A stretch of 64,000 nt of DNA from Leptolyngbya subtilissima AS-A7. GTDB lineage: Bacteria > Cyanobacteriota > Cyanobacteriia > Phormidesmidales > Phormidesmidaceae. Both the position numbers and the translations under genes were made by a program. The stretch lies in contig NZ_JAMPKY010000012.1 in NCBI RefSeq assembly GCF_039962255.1, positions 62,001 to 126,000 of the forward strand. The letters are read 5' to 3'. Shown here piece after piece: positions 45,431 to 54,634 of the stretch (positions within the stretch are counted from its first letter, which is position 1; the number at the start of each line of letters is the position of its first letter). The notes under the pieces are model-generated. The model searched no databases. It was not told where the DNA came from and was given only the letters and a program-made list of their open reading frames with translations.

Positions 45431-46780
45431 CTACTTGATTGCCATCATCTCGGCGACAAAGTTGGTGTAGACATCGCCGCTGAGGAAGTTGGCGTTCTCC
45501 AGCACTTTTTGATGAAAGCCGATGGTGGTGGGCAGGCCGGTGATGGCGCACTCTCGCAGGGCGCGGCGCATGCGGCGAATGGCGGTGGGGCGGTCTGGCC
45601 CCCAAACAATCAGCTTGCCCACCAGCGAATCGTAGTAGGGCGGAATTTCATAGTCGGTATACACGTGGGAATCCATGCGCACACCCATGCCGCCGGGGGC
45701 GAGGTAGCCGCTAATGCGACCAGGGTTGGGGCGAAAATTGTGGTCGGGGTCTTCGGCATTAATGCGGCATTCAATCGCATGGCCGCGAATTTGAATCTCT
45801 GACTGGGTAAAGGGCAGCTTTTCGCCCTGGGCAATGGTGAGCTGGGCTGCAATCAGGTCAATGCCGGTAATCATCTCAGTGACGGGATGCTCAACCTGAA
45901 TGCGGGTATTCATTTCCATAAAGTAGAAGTTGCCCTGGCTATCGACCAGGAACTCCACAGTGCCAGCCCCCACGTAGTTGATCGACTGGGCCGCCAGTAC
46001 CGCCGCTGCCCCCATTTTTTCGCGCTGGTCTGCCGTGAGGCGAGGGCTGGGGGCTTCTTCAAGCAGCTTTTGGTGCCGCCGCTGAATTGAGCAGTCGCGT
46101 TCGCCCAGGTGCACCACGTTGCCGTAGCTATCGGCCAGGATCTGAAACTCGATGTGCCGGGGGCGATCGATAAACTTTTCCATATATACGCCAGAGTTGC
46201 CAAAGGCGGCCTGGGCCTCACCCTGGGCAGCCATAAAGGCCTTGACCAGCTCGGACTCGTTGTTGACCAGGCGCATGCCGCGCCCGCCGCCCCCAGCAGT
46301 GGCTTTAATCATCACCGGGTAACCAATTTCGCTGGCGACAGCGTAGGCTTCGGCTTCGTCGGTTAGCAGACCGCCGCTGCCCGGCACCGTGGGCACACCC
46401 ACCTTTTGCATAGTGTCTTTGGCGGTCGATTTATCGCCCATTCGGCGAATGGAGTCGGGGGAGGGGCCAACAAAGACAATTTGGTGGTCGGCGCAGATTT
46501 CGGCAAAGCGGGCATTTTCGGCTAGAAAGCCGTAGCCGGGGTGAATGGCGCTGGCGTTGCGGGTCAGGGCCGCGGCAATAATGTTGGGAATGTTGAGGTA
46601 GCTTTTTTGGCTGGGGGCCTCGCCAATGCACACTGCTTCATCGGCCAGCTGCACATGGAGAGCGTGGCGATCGACAGTAGAGTGAACCGCAACGGTGGCT
46701 ATGTCCATTTCTTCGCAGGTGCGGAGGATGCGCAGCGCGATTTCTCCCCGGTTGGCAATTAAAATCTTGGAAAAGCGCAT
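45431..46780 (-). CDS. accC: Biotin carboxylase, acetyl-CoA carboxylase subunit
   Basis: The 449-residue enzyme carboxylates biotin on AccB in fatty-acid synthesis. It has the biotin carboxylase N-terminal domain ([20 protein letters not shown]), ATP-grasp domain with the glycine loop [53 protein letters not shown], and [22 protein letters not shown] with the active-site E and R. It ends in the C-terminal domain [13 protein letters not shown]. accB and the carboxyltransferase genes are not in the window. The gene is monocistronic here. Confidence 0.97.
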   Translation of the reverse strand: MRFSKILIANRGEIALRILRTCEEMDIATVAVHSTVDRHALHVQLADEAVCIGEAPSQKSYLNIPNIIAAALTRNASAIHPGYGFLAENARFAEICADHQIVFVGPSPDSIRRMGDKSTAKDTMQKVGVPTVPGSGGLLTDEAEAYAVASEIGYPVMIKATAGGGGRGMRLVNNESELVKAFMAAQGEAQAAFGNSGVYMEKFIDRPRHIEFQILADSYGNVVHLGERDCSIQRRHQKLLEEAPSPRLTADQREKMGAAAVLAAQSINYVGAGTVEFLVDSQGNFYFMEMNTRIQVEHPVTEMITGIDLIAAQLTIAQGEKLPFTQSEIQIRGHAIECRINAEDPDHNFRPNPGRISGYLAPGGMGVRMDSHVYTDYEIPPYYDSLVGKLIVWGPDRPTAIRRMRRALRECAITGLPTTIGFHQKVLENANFLSGDVYTNFVAEMMAIK

Positions 46781-47040
46781 GTACGTAGGGCAAATAGCAA
46801 CAGACCATTGAGTTGTGGCGTAGCAGCCCAGCTAAGCAACCCCAGCCCACTGCCGCAACCGACCATCATCAGCATCATACGATGACGACGGTCGCTGATT
46901 CTATCACGGGGCTAGCGCAACAAATATTGCTGAAAATGTGCTCTTACAAGGGGGCCATTATGGTTTACTCTTATATATCTGAGCTGGTGCTGGGGCCAAC
47001 ATTTCCTCAGTTGCGCCCAACTAGCACCGTTCATACACCA

Positions 47041-47122
47041 GCGGATGTGGTGGAATCGGTAGACACGCACGCTTGAGGGGCGTGTGGCTTACGCTGTGCG
47101 AGTTCGAGTCTCGCCATCCGCA
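47041..47122 (+). tRNA. trnL-GAG: tRNA-Leu (anticodon GAG)
   Basis: GCGGATG (47041-47047) pairs with CATCCGC near 47115-47121. The D arm is GTG...CAC, the anticodon stem CACGC/GCGTG surrounds loop TTGAGGG with anticodon GAG, there is a long variable arm (TGGCTTACGCTGTGC) as in class II Leu tRNAs, and the T arm is GAGTTCGAGTCTC. The CCA end is not encoded. It reads CUC and CUU codons. Confidence 0.95.
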
Positions 47123-47144
47123 TCAAATCCCTATGGATTGATTC

Positions 47145-47182
47145 AACAATGCCGGGTTGTAGTGCTACAGCCCGGCATTGTT
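47145..47182. terminator. Terminator hairpin after tRNA-Leu
   Basis: An 18-base arm (47145-47162) pairs with 47165-47182 around a 2-base tip, followed by GTTGG. It lies 23 bases after the tRNA and also faces the end of the minus-strand DUF554 gene, so it may act in both directions. Confidence 0.75.
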
Positions 47183-47208
47183 GTTGGAGCCGATTTATTG
47201 AACGACTG

Positions 47209-47946
47209 CTATAGACGCTGGGCTAGGGCGATCGCCACGGGACACAGCAGCAGCGCGGGCAAAAATGACGCCACTCTCACCTGGCCAATTTCGAGCAGAT
47301 TTAGCCCGATGCCCAAAATCATCAGCCCGCCGGTACCCGTGAGCAACAAAACCTGAGGACTCGTGGTTGGGTCGGTGAGAATAGTCCCCAACAGGCTGGC
47401 TAGCACCGACAACGCCCCCTGCACCCCCAGCACGCTGAGGGCAGAAAAGCCGACGCCAACACCATAGGTGCCAGTCAGGGCAATCGCCGCCAGCCCATCC
47501 ATCGTAGACTTCAGCGTGAGCAGAGCATTGTCGCCCGACAGGCCGTTGTTGAGGCTGCCGACAATGGCCATAGGGCCAATGCAAAACAACAGGCTAGCCG
47601 CCACAAATCCTTCGGTAAAGCGGCCACCGCCTCGCACCCTAGCCTTGAGCCAATCGCCCAACACCGTGAGGCGTTTCTCAATCTGCCACCATTCGCCCAG
47701 CATCCCTCCCGCCGCCATTACCAGCAGCGCCAAGATGATGCCATCGATGGGGCCAGCGTCGATGGCAGACAGGTTACTGGCCATGGAGACCCCAATGACC
47801 AGGGTCATCAGCCCCACTGCCTGGGTGATAATTTGCTGCATTGACTTAGGCAGGCGGCTGCGCAGCATGAGTCCCAGTGTTGTGCCCAGCAAAATGGTGG
47901 CGACGTTAATCCAGGTGCCGCTGGTTTTGGCCCACAGGCTGAGCAT
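47209..47946 (-). CDS. DUF554-family membrane protein
   Basis: The 245-residue protein has six or seven membrane helices and typical DUF554 sequence: GTWINVATILLGTTLGLML, CIGPMAIVGSLNNGLSGDNALLTLKS, GVGVGFSALSVLGVQGALSV, GTGGLMILGIGLNLLEIGQVRV. It may transport a small solute, but nothing proves it. I chose ATG 47946 with GAGGAA ribosome-binding site just upstream. Confidence 0.87.
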   Translation of the reverse strand: MLSLWAKTSGTWINVATILLGTTLGLMLRSRLPKSMQQIITQAVGLMTLVIGVSMASNLSAIDAGPIDGIILALLVMAAGGMLGEWWQIEKRLTVLGDWLKARVRGGGRFTEGFVAASLLFCIGPMAIVGSLNNGLSGDNALLTLKSTMDGLAAIALTGTYGVGVGFSALSVLGVQGALSVLASLLGTILTDPTTSPQVLLLTGTGGLMILGIGLNLLEIGQVRVASFLPALLLCPVAIALAQRL

Positions 47947-48045
47947 AGTAAATTCCTCACGGGAGATGGTTGGGCAGATAGTAGGTGCGCGGCGCTTAGG
48001 TTCCGCGTTATTCTCCAATCAGACCATTTATTCTGGGAGAGTGCC

Positions 48046-49011
48046 ATGGTGGTGCCAGTCAGTTTGATGCGCGCCCAGTCTTACCAAAGGGCCGAACTGG
48101 AGCGATCGCTCACTCAGCTACTCGCGCCCCTGGGAGGTATGGCGGCCTTTGTTAAGCCAGGCGATCGCGTGCTGCTCAAGCCCAACCTGCTGACTAGCGC
48201 CCGCCCTACTAAAGAATGCACTACCCGGCCTGAGCTAATTTACGCCGTGGCCCAGCAGGTCATGGCCGCTGGTGGCTTGCCTTTTTTGGGTGACAGCCCC
48301 GCCTTCGGCAGCGCCCGGGGTGTAGCCAAGGCCAACGGTTTGCTGCCCCTGGCCCAAGAACTCGGGCTACCGATCGTGGAGCTACATGGCGAGCGCTACC
48401 CTACCGACAATCCCGAGTTTGACCATCTGCGCCTCTCCAAAGAAGTGATGGAGGCCGATGTGGTGATCAACCTGCCCAAGGTCAAGTCCCACGTGCAGCT
48501 CACCCTAACCCTAGGGGTCAAAAACTTGTTTGGCTGCGTACCTGGCAAGATGAAGGCCTGGTGGCACATGGAAGCGGGCAAAGATGTGCAGCGCTTTGGC
48601 ACCATGCTGGTAGAAACAGCGCGGCTGATCGATCCTGAGCTGACCATTGTGGACGGCATCGTGGGCCATGAGGGCAACGGACCCAGCGGCGGGGAACCTA
48701 GAGATTTAGGCGTACTGGGGGCCTCGGCCAACGTATTTGCCCTCGATCGCGCCATGGTCGCCCTGCTGGGGGTTGATCCGCTGACGGTGCCCACGGTAGC
48801 TCAGTCGATGCGGCTGGGAGTTTGCCCCGATTGGGAGGAAATAGCCTTTCCGCTGCTTACCCCCGAAGATCTTGGGGTGACCGACTGGCAGCTACCCGCC
48901 GAACTCATGCCCATTGACTTCGGCATGCCTCGGGTGGTGCAGTCCACCTTTAAGCACCTCTACATTCGCTTCATCAAAGAGCCGGTGACCGCCTACGCTG
49001 GGCGTCTCTAA
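48046..49011 (+). CDS. DUF362-domain protein
   Basis: The 321-residue protein carries the DUF362 domain: PGDRVLLKPNLLTSARPTKE, VAQQVMAAGGLPFLGDSPAF, EADVVINLPKVKSHVQLTLTLGVKNLFGCV and PSGGEPRDLGVLGASANVFALD. Many DUF362 proteins have a C-terminal ferredoxin-like domain with CxxC clusters, but none is visible here. The function is unknown. It is divergent from the DUF554 gene and terminates at a strong hairpin. Confidence 0.88.
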   Translation: MVVPVSLMRAQSYQRAELERSLTQLLAPLGGMAAFVKPGDRVLLKPNLLTSARPTKECTTRPELIYAVAQQVMAAGGLPFLGDSPAFGSARGVAKANGLLPLAQELGLPIVELHGERYPTDNPEFDHLRLSKEVMEADVVINLPKVKSHVQLTLTLGVKNLFGCVPGKMKAWWHMEAGKDVQRFGTMLVETARLIDPELTIVDGIVGHEGNGPSGGEPRDLGVLGASANVFALDRAMVALLGVDPLTVPTVAQSMRLGVCPDWEEIAFPLLTPEDLGVTDWQLPAELMPIDFGMPRVVQSTFKHLYIRFIKEPVTAYAGRL

Positions 49012-49034
49012 GCCGGACGGATTTGAAACCAGAG

Positions 49035-49063
49035 CGGGAGGGTGCAGGATATGCGCCCTCCCG
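49035..49063. terminator. Terminator between DUF362 gene and the processing protease
   Basis: CGGGAGGGTGC (49035-49045) pairs with GCGCCCTCCCG (49053-49063) with one G-U pair. It sits between two convergent stops. Confidence 0.75.
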
Positions 49064-49085
49064 TTCTGAACAGTTGGTTTGGCCG

Positions 49086-50423
49086 TTACTCAGCCGGGTT
49101 GATGAGGCCTAAACGGCTAGCGCCAGTGGTCGGTCGGGTCTGGCTGGCGAGAATGGTTTGCTCTAGCACCTCGGCAGCACGGAGGTATTGGGTGTCGGCA
49201 TCGGTGCCGAGCAGGGCGGGGTTGCTAAACAGCTCGCGGCGCTGGCGATCGCTCAAGCCCACCTCCACATCGGGGGTGATGCCCCGGCTGCTGATGTCGG
49301 TGCCATCGGGGGTGTAGTAGTGGGCTACGGTCACGGTCAGGCCAGAGCCATCGGTGAGCCCGTGGAGCGACTGCACTAGGGCTTTGCCGTAGGTGGTGTT
49401 GCCCACCACCGTGGCCCGGTCGTTGTCGCGTAGAGCCCCGGTCAAAATTTCGCTGGAGCTGGCCGAACGGCTATCAACCAGCACGGTCAGCGGCAGGTCG
49501 GTGAGGGCGGTGCGGTTGGCCGAAATCGCTTCGTCATTGCCCAGGCGATCGAGGGTGCGGACAATTTGTCCATGCTGCAGCCACATGCGGCTGATGTCAA
49601 CGCTGGCCATCAGCAGTCCGCCAGGGTTGCCGCGCAGGTCAAGCACAAATCCTTCGACCCCAGCCTCGGTCAGGTTGCCAATCGCGTCGGCCATCTGCGC
49701 AGGGGCGTTAGCGTTGAACTCAATTAGTCGAATGTAGCCAATGGGGCGACCGCCCACCGTCTTTTGGGAGTATTCAACGGTAGGCAGATCCATGCGGGCG
49801 CGGGTCATGATTACGGTGCGGGGAGCGCCGCCGTCCCGAGAAACGGTAAGGGTTACCTGTGAGCCCTCGTTGCCCCGCAGCTGTTGCAGCACGCCCTCGG
49901 CGGTAAGCCGTTCGGTGCTTTGGCCGTCGACTAGCAGAATGCGATCGCCCGCAACAATCCCAGACAGCTCGGCTGGCGAACCTGGGGCCACGCTCGTCAC
50001 TGCCACCGCCCCAGTCTGGCTATTGCGCTCTAGCCGCACGCCAATTCCCGAGGCTTCGCCAGAGGTCTGCTCGGTGAGGTCAGCGTATTCCGTCGGCGAG
50101 AGAAATCGGGTGTAGGGGTCATCGAGCTGCTGCAGGGCGGCCCGCAATGCCCCATAGGCCGCCTCTTTAGAGGTGTATTCCCGCCCGAGCAGATCTTGGC
50201 GCAGAGCTTGCCAATCAACTTGGTTAAAGCTGTCGTCTACGTACTCACGATTGATAATTTGCCAGGCTTCATCAATAACAACCTTAGGGCTGTCTTCGAA
50301 CTCAGTGAGCGGTGTAGCGGCCAAGGCGGCCTCAGCGGCCACAGCAGCTACCAGGGGAATAAAGGCTAGGAGGGAAGGTTGCGCTAGAGACAGTAGTAGC
50401 CGGGGAAAGGAGGAAATTGACAT
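49086..50423 (-). CDS. Carboxyl-terminal processing protease (S41)
   Basis: The 445-residue protease has a signal peptide (cleavage near ALAATP), a PDZ domain (about residues 110-190; GEASGIGVRLERNSQTGAVAVTSV) and the S41 domain. The catalytic Ser is in VDSRSASSSEILTGALRDNDR and the Lys in VGNTTYGKALVQ. Cyanobacterial enzymes of this family include CtpA, which removes the D1 precursor C-terminal extension, and the related CtpB and CtpC. Which paralogue this is cannot be decided from sequence alone. Confidence 0.9.
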   Translation of the reverse strand: MSISSFPRLLLSLAQPSLLAFIPLVAAVAAEAALAATPLTEFEDSPKVVIDEAWQIINREYVDDSFNQVDWQALRQDLLGREYTSKEAAYGALRAALQQLDDPYTRFLSPTEYADLTEQTSGEASGIGVRLERNSQTGAVAVTSVAPGSPAELSGIVAGDRILLVDGQSTERLTAEGVLQQLRGNEGSQVTLTVSRDGGAPRTVIMTRARMDLPTVEYSQKTVGGRPIGYIRLIEFNANAPAQMADAIGNLTEAGVEGFVLDLRGNPGGLLMASVDISRMWLQHGQIVRTLDRLGNDEAISANRTALTDLPLTVLVDSRSASSSEILTGALRDNDRATVVGNTTYGKALVQSLHGLTDGSGLTVTVAHYYTPDGTDISSRGITPDVEVGLSDRQRRELFSNPALLGTDADTQYLRAAEVLEQTILASQTRPTTGASRLGLINPAE

Positions 50424-50641
50424 CGTGTTAATACCAGCCTGGACACGGAGGGAAGACGAGTCGGGGCCACAAACATCCGGCCAATCTTGAGCTTATTGTG
50501 ACCGATGGTTTATCTCTTTGGCCAGATGCAGAAGCTACTTTGTGGAGATTTTAGGCTTTTCTTTAGTTCTGCTGGGTAAATGGGGCCGCTTTTCAAATTG
50601 GCCCCCTGATTACCTTGAGCTGGCGCTTGCTCATTAAACAT

Positions 50642-50675
50642 TGGTCTACCCACCCCCTAGCGAGTTGGTAGACCA
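50642..50675 (-). terminator. hemC terminator
   Basis: TGGTCTACC (50642-50650) pairs with GGTAGACCA (50667-50675), about 40 bases past the hemC stop. Another hairpin (GGGGCC/GGCCCC) lies at 50583-50606. Confidence 0.6.
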
Positions 50676-50715
50676 GACTGGCAGGCTTTAGCCATGAGAT
50701 GCGATCGCAGCTTAC

Positions 50716-51693
50716 CTAAGCACGGCTGGTGGCGTTGATCTCATCCAAAATGGTCTGCGCTCCCTCGGCTCGCAGATGCCGGGCTAGCTGTTCGCCCAAC
50801 GCTTCGGCTTCAGCCACTGGCCCCTGCACAACGTTCTTAATCACCCGCTGGCCGTCGAGGCTGGCTACCAGACCGGTGAGGGTCAGGGTGTCGCCCGCCA
50901 GTTCCGTATTCACGCCAATGGGTACCTGACAGCCACCCTCTAGCTCGCGCAAAAAGGCACGTTCAGCCAGACAGCGGGCGGTGGTGGGTTCGTGGGAAAG
51001 CACGCTCAGCAGCTTGAGAATTTCCTCGTCACCAGTGCGGCACTCGATGCCCAGGGCACCCTGCCCCACGGCGTGGAGAGAGATCTCGGCGGGAAGAATT
51101 TCGTGGATGCGATCGCTCATATCCATGCGCTGAAGGCCCGCCGCCGCCAGAATAATGCCGTCGTAGCCGCCCTCGTCAAGCTTGCGCAGGCGAGTGTTGA
51201 GGTTGCCGCGAATGTCTTTGAAGGTGAGGTGGGGATAGTGGTGACGCAGCTGGGCCAGCCGCCGCAGGGAGGAGGTGCCAATTACCGCGCCCTCGGGCAG
51301 GGTAGCCAGGGTCTTGTCCTTGTTTTTCTCGTGGACGACCAGGGCATCGGCTGGGTCTTCGCGGTGGGTGATGCAGCCCAGCATCAGCCCCTCGGGCAGA
51401 CGGGTGGGCAAGTCTTTGAGGGAGTGCACGGCAAAGTCGCTGTCGCCCCGCAGCATGGTGTCTTCCAGCTCTTGGGTAAACAGGCCCTTGTCGCCAATTT
51501 TGGAGAGCGACACGTCGAGTACTTTGTCGCCTTGGGTCTCCATGGTGACAATTTCAAAGGCGAGATTGGGGAAGTGCCGCTGCAACTCATCCCGCACCCA
51601 GTGGGTTTGAATCAGCGCCAGCTGGCTCTTGCGAGACACGATGCGAACGGTGCGCCGGGAAGTCGAAACGGTGGGGGATGCGGTGGATTGCAT
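50716..51693 (-). CDS. hemC: Hydroxymethylbilane synthase (porphobilinogen deaminase)
   Basis: The 325-residue enzyme joins four porphobilinogens to the linear tetrapyrrole used for heme, chlorophyll and bilins. It shows [43 protein letters not shown]-type pieces, [30 protein letters not shown] and the cofactor-attachment Cys in [11 protein letters not shown] chose ATG 51693; TTG 51705 is also in frame. A terminator hairpin follows. Confidence 0.96.
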   Translation of the reverse strand: MQSTASPTVSTSRRTVRIVSRKSQLALIQTHWVRDELQRHFPNLAFEIVTMETQGDKVLDVSLSKIGDKGLFTQELEDTMLRGDSDFAVHSLKDLPTRLPEGLMLGCITHREDPADALVVHEKNKDKTLATLPEGAVIGTSSLRRLAQLRHHYPHLTFKDIRGNLNTRLRKLDEGGYDGIILAAAGLQRMDMSDRIHEILPAEISLHAVGQGALGIECRTGDEEILKLLSVLSHEPTTARCLAERAFLRELEGGCQVPIGVNTELAGDTLTLTGLVASLDGQRVIKNVVQGPVAEAEALGEQLARHLRAEGAQTILDEINATSRA

Positions 51694-51991
51694 AGTCTGA
51701 AACAAGCTTGCAAAGGGTTAGTAACGGCGCTACGACAACCGCCATTTACGTCAGGATCCTGGGGAGATCGGCCTAGGCAGTTGTGGGCCAAACAGCCATC
51801 CCGATCAACGGACGAGGCAACCGGTCTTCAGCCGTTTGGGCAGCGCTATGGGTAGGGCGGTTAAATCACTGCCGAATCTTCAGGTTACAGGATGCGGCTC
51901 CCTCTAGGGTGAGCCTTCCAGAGATGTTACGGGGTTGTCACATTAGGGGGTTAGCGGCGTTTATGATGGGTGAGCAGCTTGGGAAAAACCG

Positions 51992-53248
51992 TTGCCTCGC
52001 CAGTTTTTTGCACCCCGTTTTTTACCGACAAATAGGCCGCTCACTCGCCTATTGGGCAGTCTTTCTGTGGCGATCGCCCTTACCCTCAGCACCACTCCCC
52101 TGGCACTGGCCCAGGCGCTGCGCCCGGAAGTTCGATTTCCCTTTTTGGCCGACCCGCTGCAAGACAACCCCCTCGACCCGCTGCTGCCGCCGAGGCCGAC
52201 AGTGTCTCGCCCCCTCAGCCCGCTAGAGCTTTACGCTCTGGAGCAAGAACTTGACCAGCTGGCCCTAGAGGCGATCGCCCTAGATGAAGCGGGGGAATTA
52301 GAGGCGGCCCGCCTTGTCTGGCGGCGGGAAATTCGCCTGCGCCGCCTGGTAGGCATTGACGCCGAGCTCGCCGCCATTGGGCGGGTAGGCCAGGTGCTGC
52401 GCGATCGCAACGCCACCCCCGATCTACAGCTTTACGCCCTGCGCCTCGACGAGATTCGCGCCGACCTCACGCTGCCAGATGACGCCGATCGCCTAGAGGG
52501 CATGGCCACCACCTACGAAGTGCTAGGGGATGTCGATGCCGCTGCCGAAATCCGCCGCGATCTAGCCGATGCCGCCCTGGTCGGAGGCGATGGCGCTGAG
52601 CACCGCCGCCAGCTCGATGCCCTGGCGGTGCTGCGGGCCGACTGGTTTTACTTTCCGGAGGCGGCCCAGGTTTATGGCGAGCTGGTGGCGCTAGCCCAAA
52701 CCGGCGGCAATCGCGACGACGAAATTCGCTACCTCGGGCTCCAGGCCGAGAATCTGGAGGAGGCTCAGGATTTTGCTGGGGCGATCGCCTTACAGCAGCG
52801 CCTGCTCACCCTCTACCAAAGCGACGAAAGCCTGTGGCCGCAAATTGCTGCCCTACAGCACCGGGTTGCCAACAACTACCGCACCCTGGGCGATCTCGAC
52901 ACCGCCTCCCGCCAGTACCAAATTGCCTACACCAATGCGATCGAGCAACAGCAGCTCGAGGTGGCCGCGATCGCCATCAACGATTTAGCCGAAATCTACA
53001 AGACCCTCGGCCGCTGGGCCGATGTGGGCTACCTCTACGAACAGCTCCTGCTGGTAGAGCAGCAGGCCCACAGCGCCTACGGCATGATGGCGGCCTACGA
53101 CCAGCTGGGCCAGGTGCACGAGCAGTTAGGGGCCACTCCGTCAGCCCTGGCCGCTTACCGAGAAGGGCTGGTGCTGGCGCGAGTGCTCGGCTCCCAACAA
53201 ACTTACTTTGAAGAACAGATTGCCCGTCTCCTAGAGGAAGCATCCTAA
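51992..53248 (+). CDS. Exported TPR-like repeat protein
   Basis: The 418-residue protein has a signal peptide (about residues 18-40, LTRLLGSLSVAIALTLSTTP then LALAQ) and many helical tetratricopeptide-like repeats, such as ATTYEVLGDVDAAAEIRRDL, QAENLEEAQDFAGAIALQQRLL, RVANNYRTLGDLDTASRQYQ and INDLAEIYKTLGRWADVGYL. It probably mediates protein-protein contacts in the periplasm. The start is TTG; no better start is near. It heads a run of plus-strand genes, its stop TAA overlapping the next ATG by one base. Confidence 0.8.
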   Translation: MPRQFFAPRFLPTNRPLTRLLGSLSVAIALTLSTTPLALAQALRPEVRFPFLADPLQDNPLDPLLPPRPTVSRPLSPLELYALEQELDQLALEAIALDEAGELEAARLVWRREIRLRRLVGIDAELAAIGRVGQVLRDRNATPDLQLYALRLDEIRADLTLPDDADRLEGMATTYEVLGDVDAAAEIRRDLADAALVGGDGAEHRRQLDALAVLRADWFYFPEAAQVYGELVALAQTGGNRDDEIRYLGLQAENLEEAQDFAGAIALQQRLLTLYQSDESLWPQIAALQHRVANNYRTLGDLDTASRQYQIAYTNAIEQQQLEVAAIAINDLAEIYKTLGRWADVGYLYEQLLLVEQQAHSAYGMMAAYDQLGQVHEQLGATPSALAAYREGLVLARVLGSQQTYFEEQIARLLEEAS

Positions 53249-53556
53249 TGGTGATTGAATGGCTCACCTTCGCGGTCGATCCCGAAAACCGTGAAACCTT
53301 TGTTCGCCTCGACAACGATATCTGGACAGCTGCCTTGAGCCAGTATCCTGGCTTTATCTCCAAGGAAGTGTGGATTTCACCCGATTTGCTCGACCAGGTG
53401 GTGTATGTCGTGCGCTGGCAAACTCGCGAGCAGTGGAAGGCCATTCCTCAAGCCGATTTAGATGCGATCGAACAGCAGTTTGACGCTGCCGTAAATTTCT
53501 CCTACCGCATGATCGATGCCCGCGAATACCAGGTGCGGCGCTACCCTTCCCCCTAA
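53248..53556 (+). CDS. TIGR03792-family protein
   Basis: The 102-residue protein is a dimeric alpha/beta-barrel-type protein (IEWLTFAVDPENRETFVRLD, GFISKEVWISPDLLDQVVYV and WKAIPQADLDAIEQQFD) of the TIGR03792 type known from cyanobacteria. Its function is unknown. The overlap with the TPR gene (TAATG) shows they are co-translated. Confidence 0.8.
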   Translation: MVIEWLTFAVDPENRETFVRLDNDIWTAALSQYPGFISKEVWISPDLLDQVVYVVRWQTREQWKAIPQADLDAIEQQFDAAVNFSYRMIDAREYQVRRYPSP

Positions 53557-53577
53557 CCGGCAAACTCATCTCACCCC

Positions 53578-54237
53578 ATGCTGGACCCAATTCAGGCGCT
53601 AGTAAAACGCGTTCGCCAAGAGCTACTGCCAAACCTGCACCTAGAGAGTATCGACCCTTGCGATCCGGTCGTAGTGCATCGGCTGCCAGTGCCCTGGAAC
53701 TGCCTGGGGGCCGGGAACTATGCGGCCGTGTTTGTGCACCCTGACTATCCCGATCAGGTCGTCAAGGTCTATGCTCCCGGCCGACCGGGGATTGAGGCGG
53801 AGGTGGAAGTCTATCGCCGTTTGGGCGAGCATCCTGCCTTTTCGCAGTGCTACTTCAGTGAAACTCCCTTTTTGATTTTGAGGCGTCTGCCTGGGGTAAA
53901 CCTATACGACTCACTGCACCGGGGCATTGACATTCCGCCCCAGGTAATTCGAGATATTGATGCTGCCTTGGCCTACGCCCGCCAGCGGGGGCTGTTTCCC
54001 CACGATGTCCACGGGCGCAATGTGATGCAGAACGAGGGGCGCGGGGTGGTAGTTGATGTGTCTGATTTTTTAAATACAGCGCCCGATCGCGCCTGGCAGG
54101 ACGTCAAACGGGCCTACTGGTGGATCTATCGTCCTTTTTTTCGCCCCTTGGGCCTGCGAATGCCCTACGTTATGTTGGACTGGGTGCGGGTTGGGTATCG
54201 CCTATTTCGCCGTCTGGTGGGCGTTGGCCTGCGCTAG
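53578..54237 (+). CDS. Small protein-kinase-like protein
   Basis: The 219-residue protein has the compressed pieces of a eukaryotic-type kinase: glycine-rich loop CLGAGNYAAVFVHPD, VVKVYAP (ATP-anchoring Lys), FPHDVHGRNVMQ in the place of HxDxxxxN (here HDVHGRN) and VVDVSDFLNT in the place of DFG. It is shorter than a full kinase domain, lacking most of the C-lobe. It may be an atypical kinase or a substrate-binding relic. It is 21 bases after the TIGR03792 gene, so part of the same operon. Confidence 0.75.
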   Translation: MLDPIQALVKRVRQELLPNLHLESIDPCDPVVVHRLPVPWNCLGAGNYAAVFVHPDYPDQVVKVYAPGRPGIEAEVEVYRRLGEHPAFSQCYFSETPFLILRRLPGVNLYDSLHRGIDIPPQVIRDIDAALAYARQRGLFPHDVHGRNVMQNEGRGVVVDVSDFLNTAPDRAWQDVKRAYWWIYRPFFRPLGLRMPYVMLDWVRVGYRLFRRLVGVGLR

Positions 54238-54280
54238 CATACGGCCATAGTTGTTGACGGTATGCGCTGCCCCCGTTGCT

Positions 54281-54634
54281 ATGCTCTCGTGCCCCCGCTG
54301 CCAAGCCCCCATCGAACTCACCACGATTCAGTGCCCCCGTTGCCAGCTGACCCTCAAGGCCCACGGGCACCCCGGCATGCCGCTGCACCGCACCGAGGGG
54401 GATGAGCCCCTCTGCGCCACCTGCCGCTACGACGCCGACGACACCTGCAACTTTCCCCAGCGCCCCCAGGCCACAACCTGCACCCTGTACCGCTCAGTCA
54501 AGCCTGCTGAAGACCTGGCGCTGCCCGGCCCTGCGCTCGGTCAGCGCCTGAATTTTTGGCTGCGCAACCATCCGGGACTGATGGCCCTGGGGGGGCTACT
54601 GTTGCTGAGCCTGGTGCTGGTGCTGGTGCGCTAG
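54281..54634 (+). CDS. Zinc-ribbon protein with C-terminal membrane helix
   Basis: The 117-residue protein has several CxxC motifs (SCPRCQAPI, QCPRCQL, LCATCRYD and a further Cys pair) fitting one or two zinc ribbons, then a membrane helix at the end (LMALGGLLLLSLVLVLV). I chose ATG 54281. Its role is unknown. It is transcribed after the kinase-like gene. Its stop overlaps that of the convergent alpha-E gene within the CTAG at 54631-54634. Confidence 0.65.
   Translation: MLSCPRCQAPIELTTIQCPRCQLTLKAHGHPGMPLHRTEGDEPLCATCRYDADDTCNFPQRPQATTCTLYRSVKPAEDLALPGPALGQRLNFWLRNHPGLMALGGLLLLSLVLVLVR

Noticed and set aside
47468-48067. 199-codon plus-strand frame antisense to DUF554
   Set aside because: Shadow frame; the opposite strand has a clear family match.
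50992-51855. 287-codon plus-strand frame antisense to hemC
   Set aside because: hemC is certain on the minus strand; this frame has no family features.
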